Origin: Cryomorphaceae bacterium
GTDB taxonomy: Bacteria > Bacteroidota > Bacteroidia > Flavobacteriales > Schleiferiaceae
Direction of reading: 5' to 3'
DNA: 64,000 nucleotides
NCBI GenBank assembly: GCA_007116495.1
Contig: SKIJ01000015.1
Span: 1 to 64,000, forward strand
In this document: positions 9,224 to 17,157 of the stretch, piece by piece
How positions within the stretch are numbered: the stretch's first letter is position 1
Layout: each line of letters opens with the position of its first letter
The notes under the pieces: generated by a model
Databases searched by the model: none
The model's input: the letters and a program-made list of their open reading frames with translations, nothing else
What the model was told of the DNA's origin: nothing
Made by a program: the position numbers and the translations under genes

Positions 9224-9846
9224 AAACCATCGCGAATCGGAAACAATACGTTATCTACACGCTCGTCTGCTTGCACATACTTGTTGAAATCATGTAGCGC
9301 TCCCGTATCGACGTCTTTTTTACGCTCGTCCTCGTCGGTAACCTTACCAGACCACAAAACGTTATCGGCGATGATTAATCCACCGGAGGGCATCACGGGC
9401 AACACCAAATCATAGTAGGTTTTGTAATGTTCCTTATCGGCATCAATAAACACCAAGTCCCACGGTTTTTTGATGGTTGGAATCACCTTTTGCGCGTCGC
9501 CAATGTGCAGGTGTAATTTATCTGCATGCTCAGATCGCTTGAAATAGCCGCGAATGCGGGAAGCGAGTTCCTCGTTGTTGTCGACGGTGTGTAGTTCTCC
9601 ATCCTCTTTGAGTCCGTCGGCCATGCAAAGTGCAGCGTATCCGGTGTATGTACCCACTTCCAAAATGTATTTGGGTCGTTGCATCATGCTGAGCATGCGT
9701 AGCACTTGACCTTGCAAATGCCCACTGAGCATACGCGGTTTGAGCACCTCCGCATGCGTTGTACGATTGATTTCGGCCAATAAGGGCGATTCTTTTCGCG
9801 AATGCGCTTCGGTATAACGATCGATGTGTTCAGGTAAAAATTCCAT
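9202..9846 (-). CDS. class I SAM-dependent O-methyltransferase
   Basis: A 214-residue member of the catechol/caffeoyl-CoA O-methyltransferase-like family (COG4122). The SAM-binding motif I is LEVGTYTGYAALCMADGL near residue 65. FIDADKEHYKTYYDLVLPV with the metal-binding Asp and ADNVLWSGKV follow near 135-165. Size is normal for the family. The methyl acceptor is unknown. It is transcribed alone and divergent from the dCMP deaminase gene, with a TAnnTTTG element 21 nt upstream. Its last codons lie inside a 10-bp inverted repeat. Confidence 0.9.
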   Translation of the reverse strand: MEFLPEHIDRYTEAHSRKESPLLAEINRTTHAEVLKPRMLSGHLQGQVLRMLSMMQRPKYILEVGTYTGYAALCMADGLKEDGELHTVDNNEELASRIRGYFKRSEHADKLHLHIGDAQKVIPTIKKPWDLVFIDADKEHYKTYYDLVLPVMPSGGLIIADNVLWSGKVTDEDERKKDVDTGALHDFNKYVQADERVDNVLFPIRDGLMVARKK

Positions 9847-9867
9847 AAATGTGTTTCTTTAATACAG

Positions 9868-9875
9868 CAAAGATA
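9868..9875 (-). promoter_or_regulatory. TAnnTTTG -7 element (O-methyltransferase)
   Basis: Reads TATCTTTG on the minus strand, 21 nt before the ATG at 9846. Confidence 0.55.
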
Positions 9876-9938
9876 AAGGGCAGACGTGATGGGGTAATTA
9901 TATCTACCTTAATTTTACCCACTCAAAACGGCACCAAA

Positions 9939-10370
9939 ATGACCAAACAAGAACGATACGATCGGGCGTATTTACGCATGGCGGTCGAATGGGCAAAACT
10001 GTCGCACTGCAATCGCAAACAAGTGGGGGCGCTAATCGTCAAAGACCGCATGATCATTAGTGACGGATACAACGGTACGCCCACTGGCTTTGAAAATGCG
10101 TGCGAAGACGATGACGGGCTTACCAAATGGTATGTATTGCATGCGGAGGCCAACGCCATCCTCAAAGTTGCCGGATCCACGCACAGCTGCAGCGGTGCTA
10201 CACTCTACCTCACCCACTCGCCGTGCCGTGATTGCGCAAAGCTCATTCATCAAGCAGGTATAAAACGTTTGGTTTTCATTCAACAATACAAGGACGATTC
10301 CGGTTTACTATTTTTAGAAAAAGCCGGCGTAGACATCATACAGATGACGTCCGTAACCAACAGCGCATGA
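9939..10370 (+). CDS. dCMP deaminase family protein
   Basis: A 143-residue zinc-dependent deaminase. The frame is open from 9849, but the ATG at 9939 (MTKQERYDRAYLRMAVEWA) is the usual N-terminus of Bacteroidota homologues. Zinc-site motifs are HAEANAIL (His and catalytic Glu, near residue 69) and SPCRDCAKLI (two Cys, near 94). The N-terminal half carries RKQVGALIVKD and GYNGTPTGFEN, typical of dCMP deaminases that supply dUMP for thymidylate synthesis. Its stop overlaps the start of the S41 protease gene by 4 nt (ATGA), so the two are translationally coupled. Confidence 0.9.
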   Translation: MTKQERYDRAYLRMAVEWAKLSHCNRKQVGALIVKDRMIISDGYNGTPTGFENACEDDDGLTKWYVLHAEANAILKVAGSTHSCSGATLYLTHSPCRDCAKLIHQAGIKRLVFIQQYKDDSGLLFLEKAGVDIIQMTSVTNSA

Positions 10371-11914
10371 CCCGTAAATCTCTGATTCCCCTTTTAATTG
10401 GCACAACATTAATACTTGGATACTACGTAGGTGTGTATACCAGCTCGGCTCCCACATCGGGTAACGAGCGCTTGCAAAAGATTGAATACCTGCTAAGACT
10501 CATTGAAGAAAACCACCTCAGTCAGGCCAGCATCGACAGCATACTCGAAAGCTCCATAGACGAAATGCTACACGAGCTTGACCCGCACAGTACCTACCTC
10601 AATCCCGATGAAGTCAAACGCGCCCAAGAAAATATGAGTGGGCGATTCGTTGGAATTGGCATTGAGTTCAATAATCTCAAAGACAGCGTTCGGGTATTAT
10701 CCGTTATTCCCAATGGCCCTTCTGCCACAGCAGGTCTGCGTGGTGGCGACATTATTCTCCACGCCGACACCACAATGCTCTCCGGAGCAAATCTCCCAAA
10801 CCAAGAGGTCATTGGCCACCTCAAAGGCAAAAACCGCAGTAAGGTTGCCTTAACCGTACTTCGAAACAGCGATACGCTGAACATAAACGTAAGACGTGGC
10901 AATGTGAATATTCCGAGCGTAGACTTGGCTTACTCACCACAAGACAGCATTGGCTTTATTCGCATTACGCGATTCAACGAACAAACTACAGCCGAATTTG
11001 ATCGCGCACTGAAATCGCTACGTGGAAATATGGACAATGGGCTGATTATTGACGTTCGCGATAATCCGGGCGGCTTACTTAATCAAGCTGTTCAAGTAGC
11101 GAGCAGATTCCTCGAACCCGGAGACACCATCGTGTTTTTAGAAAATAATAAAGGAACACGCGATTATTACATCAATAAACAATCTAAGAAACGCATCCAT
11201 GTTCCCCTGGTGATACTCATCAACGAAGGTTCGGCATCAGCCGCTGAAATTCTTGCCGGGGCTTTGCAAGACAACGACCGCGCATTGATCATTGGCCGTC
11301 GCAGCTTTGGAAAAGGATTGGTACAAGAAGAAGTAGGTCTCCCGGACGGGAGCAAAATTCGTTTAACCACCTCGCGTTACTTCACGCCATCGGGTCGCAT
11401 CATTCAAAAATCCTACGCCAACGGCTACAACGATTACCAACAGGAAATTATGCAACGTTTTCACGGCACCACATCCAAAAATGACACCGCCGGGATGCCC
11501 ATTTACAAAACCCGCAGCGGACGCATCATTTACGGAGGTGGCGGTGTTCGTCCGGATATTGACCTCGCATTGGATTCGTCTTCAGCGTTCAACAGCAGTG
11601 CATTTCAACTCCTCGGAGATGCCGGAAGAATGCTGCAACTGTATAAATACACCTCAGTGCATTACGACAGTTTACAGGTAGTAAACCCCGAAACCATTTG
11701 GGATACACCAACGCCGAAACTAATCAAACGCGTTTTTGGCGATGACTTTCCCGAAACAGAAAATGAAGATGTTAGTCGATTTATCAAACAACAAATGATC
11801 CTCATGGTGTTTGATCGTCCTACCATGTCGCAGTTTAGCATGAAAAACGACCAAGCTGTAGAAAAAGGTTTACGGACCATAGAAAGTGGTGTTATTGATA
11901 CAATGTTACAGTGA
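10367..11914 (+). CDS. S41 family C-terminal processing peptidase (CtpA-like)
   Basis: A 515-residue periplasmic protease. The start at 10367 overlaps the dCMP deaminase stop and gives an N-terminal membrane anchor or signal (SLIPLLIGTTLILGYYVGVY); the open frame further upstream lies inside the deaminase gene. A PDZ domain is seen around GRFVGIGIEFNN and GPSATAGLRGGDIIL (about residues 90-165). The catalytic Ser is in NEGSASAAEILAGAL and the Lys in GRRSFGKGLVQ, with VRDNPGGLL before them. It probably trims envelope proteins. A bidirectional terminator follows. Confidence 0.93.
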   Translation: MTRKSLIPLLIGTTLILGYYVGVYTSSAPTSGNERLQKIEYLLRLIEENHLSQASIDSILESSIDEMLHELDPHSTYLNPDEVKRAQENMSGRFVGIGIEFNNLKDSVRVLSVIPNGPSATAGLRGGDIILHADTTMLSGANLPNQEVIGHLKGKNRSKVALTVLRNSDTLNINVRRGNVNIPSVDLAYSPQDSIGFIRITRFNEQTTAEFDRALKSLRGNMDNGLIIDVRDNPGGLLNQAVQVASRFLEPGDTIVFLENNKGTRDYYINKQSKKRIHVPLVILINEGSASAAEILAGALQDNDRALIIGRRSFGKGLVQEEVGLPDGSKIRLTTSRYFTPSGRIIQKSYANGYNDYQQEIMQRFHGTTSKNDTAGMPIYKTRSGRIIYGGGGVRPDIDLALDSSSAFNSSAFQLLGDAGRMLQLYKYTSVHYDSLQVVNPETIWDTPTPKLIKRVFGDDFPETENEDVSRFIKQQMILMVFDRPTMSQFSMKNDQAVEKGLRTIESGVIDTMLQ

Positions 11915-11978
11915 TGTTTACTACCCGAAGAGATTAACGCCCACCGGGACCCATTTTGAAAAAAGCACGTATCATTTA

Positions 11979-12038
11979 TAGTATCTCGTTATACTAAATC
12001 TAAACAAATCACATCTGATTTAGAAAGCACTGTGATTT
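11979..12038 (+). other. cluster of overlapping inverted repeats after the S41 gene
   Basis: Three inverted repeats overlap: TAGTAT/ATACTA (11979-11984 and 11991-11996), CTAAATC/GATTTAG (11994-12000 and 12017-12023), and AAATCAC/GTGATTT (12006-12012 and 12032-12038). They are mutually exclusive in part. They could be 3'-UTR structure or an operator-like site. The 200-nt stretch otherwise holds only a terminator. Confidence 0.35.
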
Positions 12039-12058
12039 AACCCGTATGGGATTAAACC

Positions 12059-12089
12059 AAAAAAACCGGCCACTTGGCCGGTTTTTTTT
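12059..12089. terminator. bidirectional intrinsic terminator
   Basis: Seven A, stem CCGGCC, loop ACTT, stem GGCCGG, eight T. It works on both strands between the convergent S41 protease and DUF4168 genes. Confidence 0.9.
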
Positions 12090-12114
12090 AAAGAATAAGA
12101 GTTATTCTAAACGA

Positions 12115-12672
12115 TTATTCCGCAGCTGGAGGTGCTTGCTCACCCATATCAGGTTGCATCATTGTTTGAACGCGCTGCATGAGATCTTGGTCTTGCTGAA
12201 CGATCATCATAATTTCCTCATAGCGCTCTTTAGACATGCCGTTGGCTTCAATGATGGTGTTCATTTCATCTTGAGCGTCATCCTGAATTTTATCAATGGC
12301 AGTTTGAGCCTTCTCGTACTTTTCCATTTCTACAGGCGTGATTTCCGCGTCAGACTCACCTTCAGGCATTTGTTGTGCAGACATGATTTCTGAAAAGCGC
12401 TGTACTTCAAGACCTTCATCTTGTACTGCTGCCATCATTTTTTGTTGAGCATCCATTCCCATTGGTTGTAGTTTCTGAACGATATCTACAAACTTAACCA
12501 ATTCTTCTTCACTTACATCGCCGGTAGGCTGTTGCTGGTCGAAGTCCATCATTTCAGTATCTGAAGCAGTAGCTTCGTCTACATCGCTCGATGCTTCTTT
12601 ACCTTGTTGACATCCATAGCTCAATAATACAGTGCTGGTTAATACAGCAGTTAAAATGTGTTTTACAAACAT
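12115..12672 (-). CDS. DUF4168 domain lipoprotein
   Basis: A 185-residue secreted protein. The ATG at 12670-12672 is chosen over a TTG at 12687. It gives a lipoprotein signal (FVKHILTAVLTSTVLLSYGC). An acidic, Ser/Thr-rich spacer follows, then a helical domain with EEELVKFVDIVQKLQ and a second similar helical run MEKYEKAQTAIDKIQDDAQDEM, the pattern of DUF4168. Met and Gln are very frequent. The function of DUF4168 is unknown. The gene has a good promoter (TTG, 17-nt spacer, TACTTTTG) and ends at a bidirectional terminator, so it is a single-gene unit. Confidence 0.8.
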   Translation of the reverse strand: MFVKHILTAVLTSTVLLSYGCQQGKEASSDVDEATASDTEMMDFDQQQPTGDVSEEELVKFVDIVQKLQPMGMDAQQKMMAAVQDEGLEVQRFSEIMSAQQMPEGESDAEITPVEMEKYEKAQTAIDKIQDDAQDEMNTIIEANGMSKERYEEIMMIVQQDQDLMQRVQTMMQPDMGEQAPPAAE

Positions 12673-12698
12673 AATTTGGGTTTTCAATTAAACATGAG

Positions 12699-12726
12699 CA
12701 AAAGTAAGTTGCAATTGCGTCAACAA
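12699..12726 (-). promoter_or_regulatory. Bacteroidota-type promoter (DUF4168 gene)
   Basis: On the minus strand: TTG at 12726-12724, a 17-nt spacer, TACTTTTG at 12706-12699. The ATG follows 26 nt after the -7 element. Confidence 0.7.
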
Positions 12727-12861
12727 ACAAACGAAAGCATACTTTTACCGATAACTTAGGATAAAATTACCTTGTTAGCCAATATGTTAAGAATCCATTT
12801 GGTTTTCAAAAATAAGTGAAGACAAGATTTTTTGTTATCACAACAACATATGGTATCGATA

Positions 12862-14133
12862 TCACTGAATGTAACGCGATCCGCTTTCATCATTGTGATT
12901 GGGTCGCCACTTGTTGAGAATCTCATTTAATAAGGCAGCATTTTTCTCACTGGCACCGCGGTGGGCATCAAAGAAAACATCTGCGGCACGTGCAGCCTCA
13001 TTGCGGTTATGCTTTATCGCATACCTATCGACGAAAGCAATGAGTTCTTGAGCATTGAGCACTTCATGCCCTACACCCAACGCAATGAATGCTCCCGGCT
13101 CAAAAAACGTTTTGTGGCGAGGCCCGAAGGCAACGGGAATGCGATAAGCAACAGGCTCTAAGGTATTGTGCACACTTTTGCGAAAGCCCCCACCAATGAA
13201 TGCCATATCGGCAAAGCGGTATAAGCGAGAAAGCCAGCCAATGCGATCGATAACCAACACGCTGTACTGACGCACCTCGCTGATGTTAGTGATACTGGAA
13301 TAACGAATTGCACGGTTACTGAAACGTCTATCCAGTTCTTTTAAGTGCGCCTCCGACACGTCGTGCGGTGCTAAAACAATTTTAATATCGGGGTTGACCT
13401 GTAAGAGCTTTACGATCATCGACTCTTCTGCCTGCCATGAACTCCCCACCATCAAAACCAATTCGTTGCGGGTAAATGTTTCGATGACGTCGTTTGCAAA
13501 CTCTGTTTTCGACAAATCCACGACACGGTCTACACGAGTATCGCCGGTACAAACGACTTGTTGAAAATTCAAACCAACCAACAGCTGAGTAGAGGCTTTA
13601 TCTTGACAGGCCCAAAAGGCGGCTTGGCTGAGAATGCGTCTTGCGAAGCCCGCCCAAGGTTTGGTAAAAAAATGTGTTGGCCTCACCAAAACCGAGATAA
13701 ATCCCAATGGAACATTGGCGACACGTGCTTCGCGAACGTAGTGCAGCCACATGTCGTATTTGAAAAACACCGCCATTGCCGGATCCCAATGCGCGTACCA
13801 TTTTTGCGCGTTTCTGCGCCCATCGGCCGGGAGATAGGTAATATAATCGGCTGGTCCATCGCTGTGGGAAACCGAAAAGCCGGAGGGAGAATAAAACGTC
13901 AGTAAGATGTAATCCGTTGGATGTTGCTTGCGCCACAACTCCATAACTGGTCGACCCTGCTCGTACTCTCCCAACGAAGAAGCGTGAAACCATACCACCC
14001 GTTTTGTGGTATCGGGCATCTTTTGCCACTGATTCTTCCTACCCTTTATCCACGCGCGTGCTTTAGACGACCAAATTTGCGCCAAGTAAATGCCCGTATG
14101 GTATGCCCCAATGGCAATATTGTAAATGAACAT
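12862..14133 (-). CDS. waaA: 3-deoxy-D-manno-octulosonic acid (Kdo) transferase
   Basis: A 423-residue GT-B glycosyltransferase that adds Kdo to lipid A precursor at the cytoplasmic face of the inner membrane. The N-terminus is hydrophobic, as is usual. WFHASSLGEYEQGRPVME near residue 50 contains the conserved catalytic Glu region. Later motifs are LMVGSSWQAEESMIV and AFIGGGFRKSVHNTLEPVAYRIPVAFGPRH, typical of WaaA/KdtA. Length is as expected. The gene lies 8 nt after a predicted outer-membrane protein gene on the same strand and is probably cotranscribed with it. Confidence 0.93.
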   Translation of the reverse strand: MFIYNIAIGAYHTGIYLAQIWSSKARAWIKGRKNQWQKMPDTTKRVVWFHASSLGEYEQGRPVMELWRKQHPTDYILLTFYSPSGFSVSHSDGPADYITYLPADGRRNAQKWYAHWDPAMAVFFKYDMWLHYVREARVANVPLGFISVLVRPTHFFTKPWAGFARRILSQAAFWACQDKASTQLLVGLNFQQVVCTGDTRVDRVVDLSKTEFANDVIETFTRNELVLMVGSSWQAEESMIVKLLQVNPDIKIVLAPHDVSEAHLKELDRRFSNRAIRYSSITNISEVRQYSVLVIDRIGWLSRLYRFADMAFIGGGFRKSVHNTLEPVAYRIPVAFGPRHKTFFEPGAFIALGVGHEVLNAQELIAFVDRYAIKHNRNEAARAADVFFDAHRGASEKNAALLNEILNKWRPNHNDESGSRYIQ

Positions 14134-14141
14134 CGGGCAAA

Positions 14142-14909
14142 CTAATTATAAAAATAGGTCTGAAAATTTTTGTCGTAAATGGGCAAAAACCATGTGAACC
14201 GCAAACCAATGGTAAGGTTGTGGTTGATGTTTGTGTCGCGCAACCCGGTATCCCAATTAAACCCTCTAATGTTGGTTGTTTGCCCGTACATCACCTCTGC
14301 CGCAATCATGAAGTTAAGTGTTTTTCCGGAGTGCGCATTGAGGTAGCCAATGTTAATACGACTCATCCAACCCCGATTAAGTCGGTCGTAGCCCCTTTGA
14401 TATTCAGATTCTATCTGATACACCACACTGCTTCTACTTGCCGATTCTAACCGTACGCGATGCTGGAGAAACCCTCCGCCAACGGTTGCAAACACACCAC
14501 TATTGGCATTACCACCCCATTTGTGAAAGAGTTTACCTACGTCTCCTCCAACGATCCAACCGCGTTGATACGTAACGACATTCCCGAAGTTGCCAAAGTG
14601 ATCCATGATTTCGCCGCCAAGATTACCGGCAAGACCATTGAGGATGGATTCACGGGCGTGAACGTCGCTGCCAAACCAAAAATCACCACTAACGCCCCAC
14701 ATCCAATTTTGCTTTGTTTTGTAAAACGTTCCCGCTCCAATGGTAAAGCTCTCTCCATACATATCTCCCAAATCCATTTGCGGAAACAGCAACCCGGTTC
14801 GAATGGTAATCATCCAACCGGGCGAAACGCTGTCGCGCACGTTGACTTGCGCAAACGCGGAAGCAAAACAAGATAAAAAAATGGCCGTTAGTGCAATGCT
14901 GCGAATCAT
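14142..14909 (-). CDS. predicted outer-membrane beta-barrel protein, family unknown
   Basis: A 255-residue exported protein. The ATG at 14907-14909 gives signal peptide MIRSIALTAIFLSCFASAFAQ; a GTG at 14927 is a poorer start and lies upstream of the -7 element. The mature protein is rich in Gly, aromatic and alternating residues (GWMITIRTGLLFPQMDLGDMYGE, GVSGDFWFG, GGDVGKLFHKWG, LTIGLRFTWFLP) and ends in aromatics (FQTYFYN), which fits a barrel. It is followed by waaA after 8 nt. The predicted transcription start coincides with the ATG. Confidence 0.72.
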   Translation of the reverse strand: MIRSIALTAIFLSCFASAFAQVNVRDSVSPGWMITIRTGLLFPQMDLGDMYGESFTIGAGTFYKTKQNWMWGVSGDFWFGSDVHARESILNGLAGNLGGEIMDHFGNFGNVVTYQRGWIVGGDVGKLFHKWGGNANSGVFATVGGGFLQHRVRLESASRSSVVYQIESEYQRGYDRLNRGWMSRINIGYLNAHSGKTLNFMIAAEVMYGQTTNIRGFNWDTGLRDTNINHNLTIGLRFTWFLPIYDKNFQTYFYN

Positions 14910-14913
14910 AATG

Positions 14914-14921
14914 CAAAAATA
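14914..14921 (-). promoter_or_regulatory. TAnnTTTG -7 element directly before a start codon
   Basis: Reads TATTTTTG on the minus strand, ending 4 nt before the ATG at 14909. If functional, the mRNA would have almost no leader. No TTG is seen at the usual upstream spacing. Confidence 0.4.
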
Positions 14922-15081
14922 GGACACAAAGAAATGCTCTTTACCCCAAAACGAATGGATTTAATCATCTGAAAATAACACTCCCATTGATGTGTTGAGG
15001 TGAATTCTTCATTTTTTAAAAAATTCACTCACACACACCAAACACCAAACGTTCTATTGGCGAACATAAAAACTAAACACC

Positions 15082-16404
15082 ATGAAAAAAGCACTAATCA
15101 TTTTCGCTATTTTGTTTTCATCTGTGGCACATGCTCAGATATACGTAAAAATTGAGTTTCGCATTGGAGATCTAACAAACACCATTGCACTCCCATCCAG
15201 CGCACCGGATTCAATACTGGTTGAAGTAGATACGGTACCTTCAATTCCTTTTAATACTGCTGCATCATTCTACGCTTCAAAAGTAAATGCGTATACTTAC
15301 AGAGTAATTGACTCTTTTCTTGTTGGTCAAAATTTCTATGCCGGTAATTTAGACATTCAATGGAAGTATGCATGTGGGCAGACCGACTCTATAAGACAAA
15401 CAAGCTATCTAACTGTTAACATGAATGCTAACTTAGATACCATTATCAATTACATTGATTCTACAGGGTTTTGTGCCGGTACAGGTTTAGCTTCTGCTGA
15501 TCTATCTGTTAATGTAGAGGGCACTGTAAACTCAGCAAATCAAGTTGACCCGGTCAATGACCACACCATGCTTTATTTGCTGTCGCAAAATGCATCCGGC
15601 ACGATAAGTGTTTCTGATTCAGTAGGTCCATCAGGAAGCGCCAGAACATTTTCCAATCTCGACACCAATTTGCAGTACACCGTTATTGCCATACCACAAA
15701 GCACCCACAGCTTTCTGCATCAAAACAATTTACCTACATACCTAGGCAACCAAACCAATTGGCAAAACGCACTGTGGATCTCTGTGACGCCACAAACAAC
15801 CACGCAAACCATTACCTTGGCAACGAGCAACACAGGCAATGGCAGCGGAACGGCTGGTGGAAACACAAGTGGCGGCTCACCTCGAAACACCGGTGGCGAC
15901 CCGGTTGAAGATTTACTCATGATCCTCACCGATGTGTCTGGAAACATCATTGATTTTCAATTCACCGACTCAGACGGAGACTTTCTCTTTGAAATGCTTG
16001 ACGATGGCGAGTACCGCTTGTTTGGTGAATCACTTGGACGTATTTCCGATGTTGCTTCCTTTGACATTTCCAACAACATGACCGACATATCCGGCCTCAA
16101 CTTTGAGGTTACCGATACCGAAATCCTCTACCAAGGCTTGAACTTCTCGGTTGTCAATCAAGATCTGGCCATCTCCAAAGTTTACCCCAACCCCGTGCAA
16201 ACGCAGTTGCACATCGAATTCCAAAACAGCGACATCCAAACGGTTGACTTGGTGGATTTACAAGGACGCGTCATCGAAAGCCACTTGGTGAACGACAAGC
16301 CACTGTCTATCATAGAAATGAGTCATGTAAACAATGGTGTGTACCACCTGCGCTTTACCGACAAAAACGGACAGCAATTCAGTAGAAAAGTCATCAAAAT
16401 GTAA
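15082..16404 (+). CDS. T9SS type A sorting domain-containing secreted protein
   Basis: A 440-residue protein with a signal peptide (KKALIIFAILFSSVAHAQ). The N-terminal half (about 20-240) is beta-rich and unrecognised. A Gly/Ser/Thr-rich hinge at about 250-275 precedes a carboxypeptidase-regulatory or SdrD-B-like module (DVSGNIIDFQFTDSDGDFLFEMLDDGEYRLFG). Residues from about 365 on (SKVYPNPVQTQLHIEF, VDLQGRVI, GVYHLRFTDKNG, RKVIKM) are a typical Por-secretion C-terminal sorting domain, so the protein should be exported by the type IX system and cleaved at the surface. A strong terminator separates it from the sigma-factor operon. Confidence 0.88.
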   Translation: MKKALIIFAILFSSVAHAQIYVKIEFRIGDLTNTIALPSSAPDSILVEVDTVPSIPFNTAASFYASKVNAYTYRVIDSFLVGQNFYAGNLDIQWKYACGQTDSIRQTSYLTVNMNANLDTIINYIDSTGFCAGTGLASADLSVNVEGTVNSANQVDPVNDHTMLYLLSQNASGTISVSDSVGPSGSARTFSNLDTNLQYTVIAIPQSTHSFLHQNNLPTYLGNQTNWQNALWISVTPQTTTQTITLATSNTGNGSGTAGGNTSGGSPRNTGGDPVEDLLMILTDVSGNIIDFQFTDSDGDFLFEMLDDGEYRLFGESLGRISDVASFDISNNMTDISGLNFEVTDTEILYQGLNFSVVNQDLAISKVYPNPVQTQLHIEFQNSDIQTVDLVDLQGRVIESHLVNDKPLSIIEMSHVNNGVYHLRFTDKNGQQFSRKVIKM

Positions 16405-16414
16405 TCGTGACAGC

Positions 16415-16463
16415 AGTGCAATGCAAGTTCGTTTAAATGACACTTGCATTGCACTCTTTTTTT
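16415..16463 (+). terminator. intrinsic terminator after the T9SS-sorted protein
   Basis: A perfect 14-bp stem (AGTGCAATGCAAGT at 16415-16428 with its complement at 16442-16455), a 13-nt loop and a run of seven T at 16457-16463. Confidence 0.88.
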
Positions 16464-16590
16464 AAAGCTTTTACTCAGTATTCATGCACAATTACTAATC
16501 AACACAGAGTGTAAACTTTCAAACATGTAATTTGCATGCTAAACGGGGAGGTGACTTGTTTCACTTCCCCTTTACTACTTAAAAAAATTA

Positions 16591-17157
16591 ATGTCCTACA
16601 TAGACAAAAGACTGATCAAAAAGTGTATCGAAGGCAAGGAAAAGTCGATACATTCTTTATACAATATCTGCTTTAACGATATGTATAAAGTCAGTGCGCG
16701 CTATGGCAAACACCCGGAGGACATACAAGAGATCATCGACAACAGCTTTATGAAAGTTCTCAAAGGACTTAAATCATACAGCGACACATCCAAATTCGGG
16801 TCTTGGGTTAGAACAATAGCCATCAACACGGCACTGGATTTTGTTCGCAAGAAGCAACGAGAACTCAAGTTGTTTTCGGACGTAGACATAAGTGCAGAGG
16901 CCAATGTAAATGCACAGCCTACCCAAGCATGGGACGACAGTCTTGAGGCCAGCGATATTTTTAAGATGATGCAGCAGCTGCCCGATCAAAACCGCATCAT
17001 TCTCAACCTATTCGCCATAGAAGGTTACTCTCACAAAGAGATTGGCGACATGTTAGACATCAGCGAAACGGCATCTCGTTGGTATCTCAGCGAAGCAAGA
17101 AAAATGATGAAGAAACACATTACGAGCAAAAACAAGTACCGACATGAAGGCGCATGA
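16591..17157 (+). CDS. ECF-type RNA polymerase sigma factor
   Basis: A 188-residue sigma-70 family protein with region 2 (HPEDIQEIIDNSFMKVLKGLKSY, GSWVRTIAINTALDFVRKKQREL, about residues 35-90) and region 4 (LPDQNRIILNLFAIEGYSHKEIGDMLDISETASRWYLSEARKMM, about 130-175) and no region 3, as in ECF factors. Its stop overlaps by 14 nt the gene for a membrane-spanning protein that is probably its anti-sigma factor. It lies after a strong terminator and so should have its own promoter; I see no clear TAnnTTTG element before it, which may mean that it is autoregulated. Confidence 0.93.
   Translation: MSYIDKRLIKKCIEGKEKSIHSLYNICFNDMYKVSARYGKHPEDIQEIIDNSFMKVLKGLKSYSDTSKFGSWVRTIAINTALDFVRKKQRELKLFSDVDISAEANVNAQPTQAWDDSLEASDIFKMMQQLPDQNRIILNLFAIEGYSHKEIGDMLDISETASRWYLSEARKMMKKHITSKNKYRHEGA

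Noticed and set aside
15082-16404. T9SS-sorted protein as part of the sigma-factor operon
   Set aside because: A strong 14-bp terminator with a T-run separates it from the sigma gene; it may still be a target of the sigma factor, but nothing in the sequence shows this.
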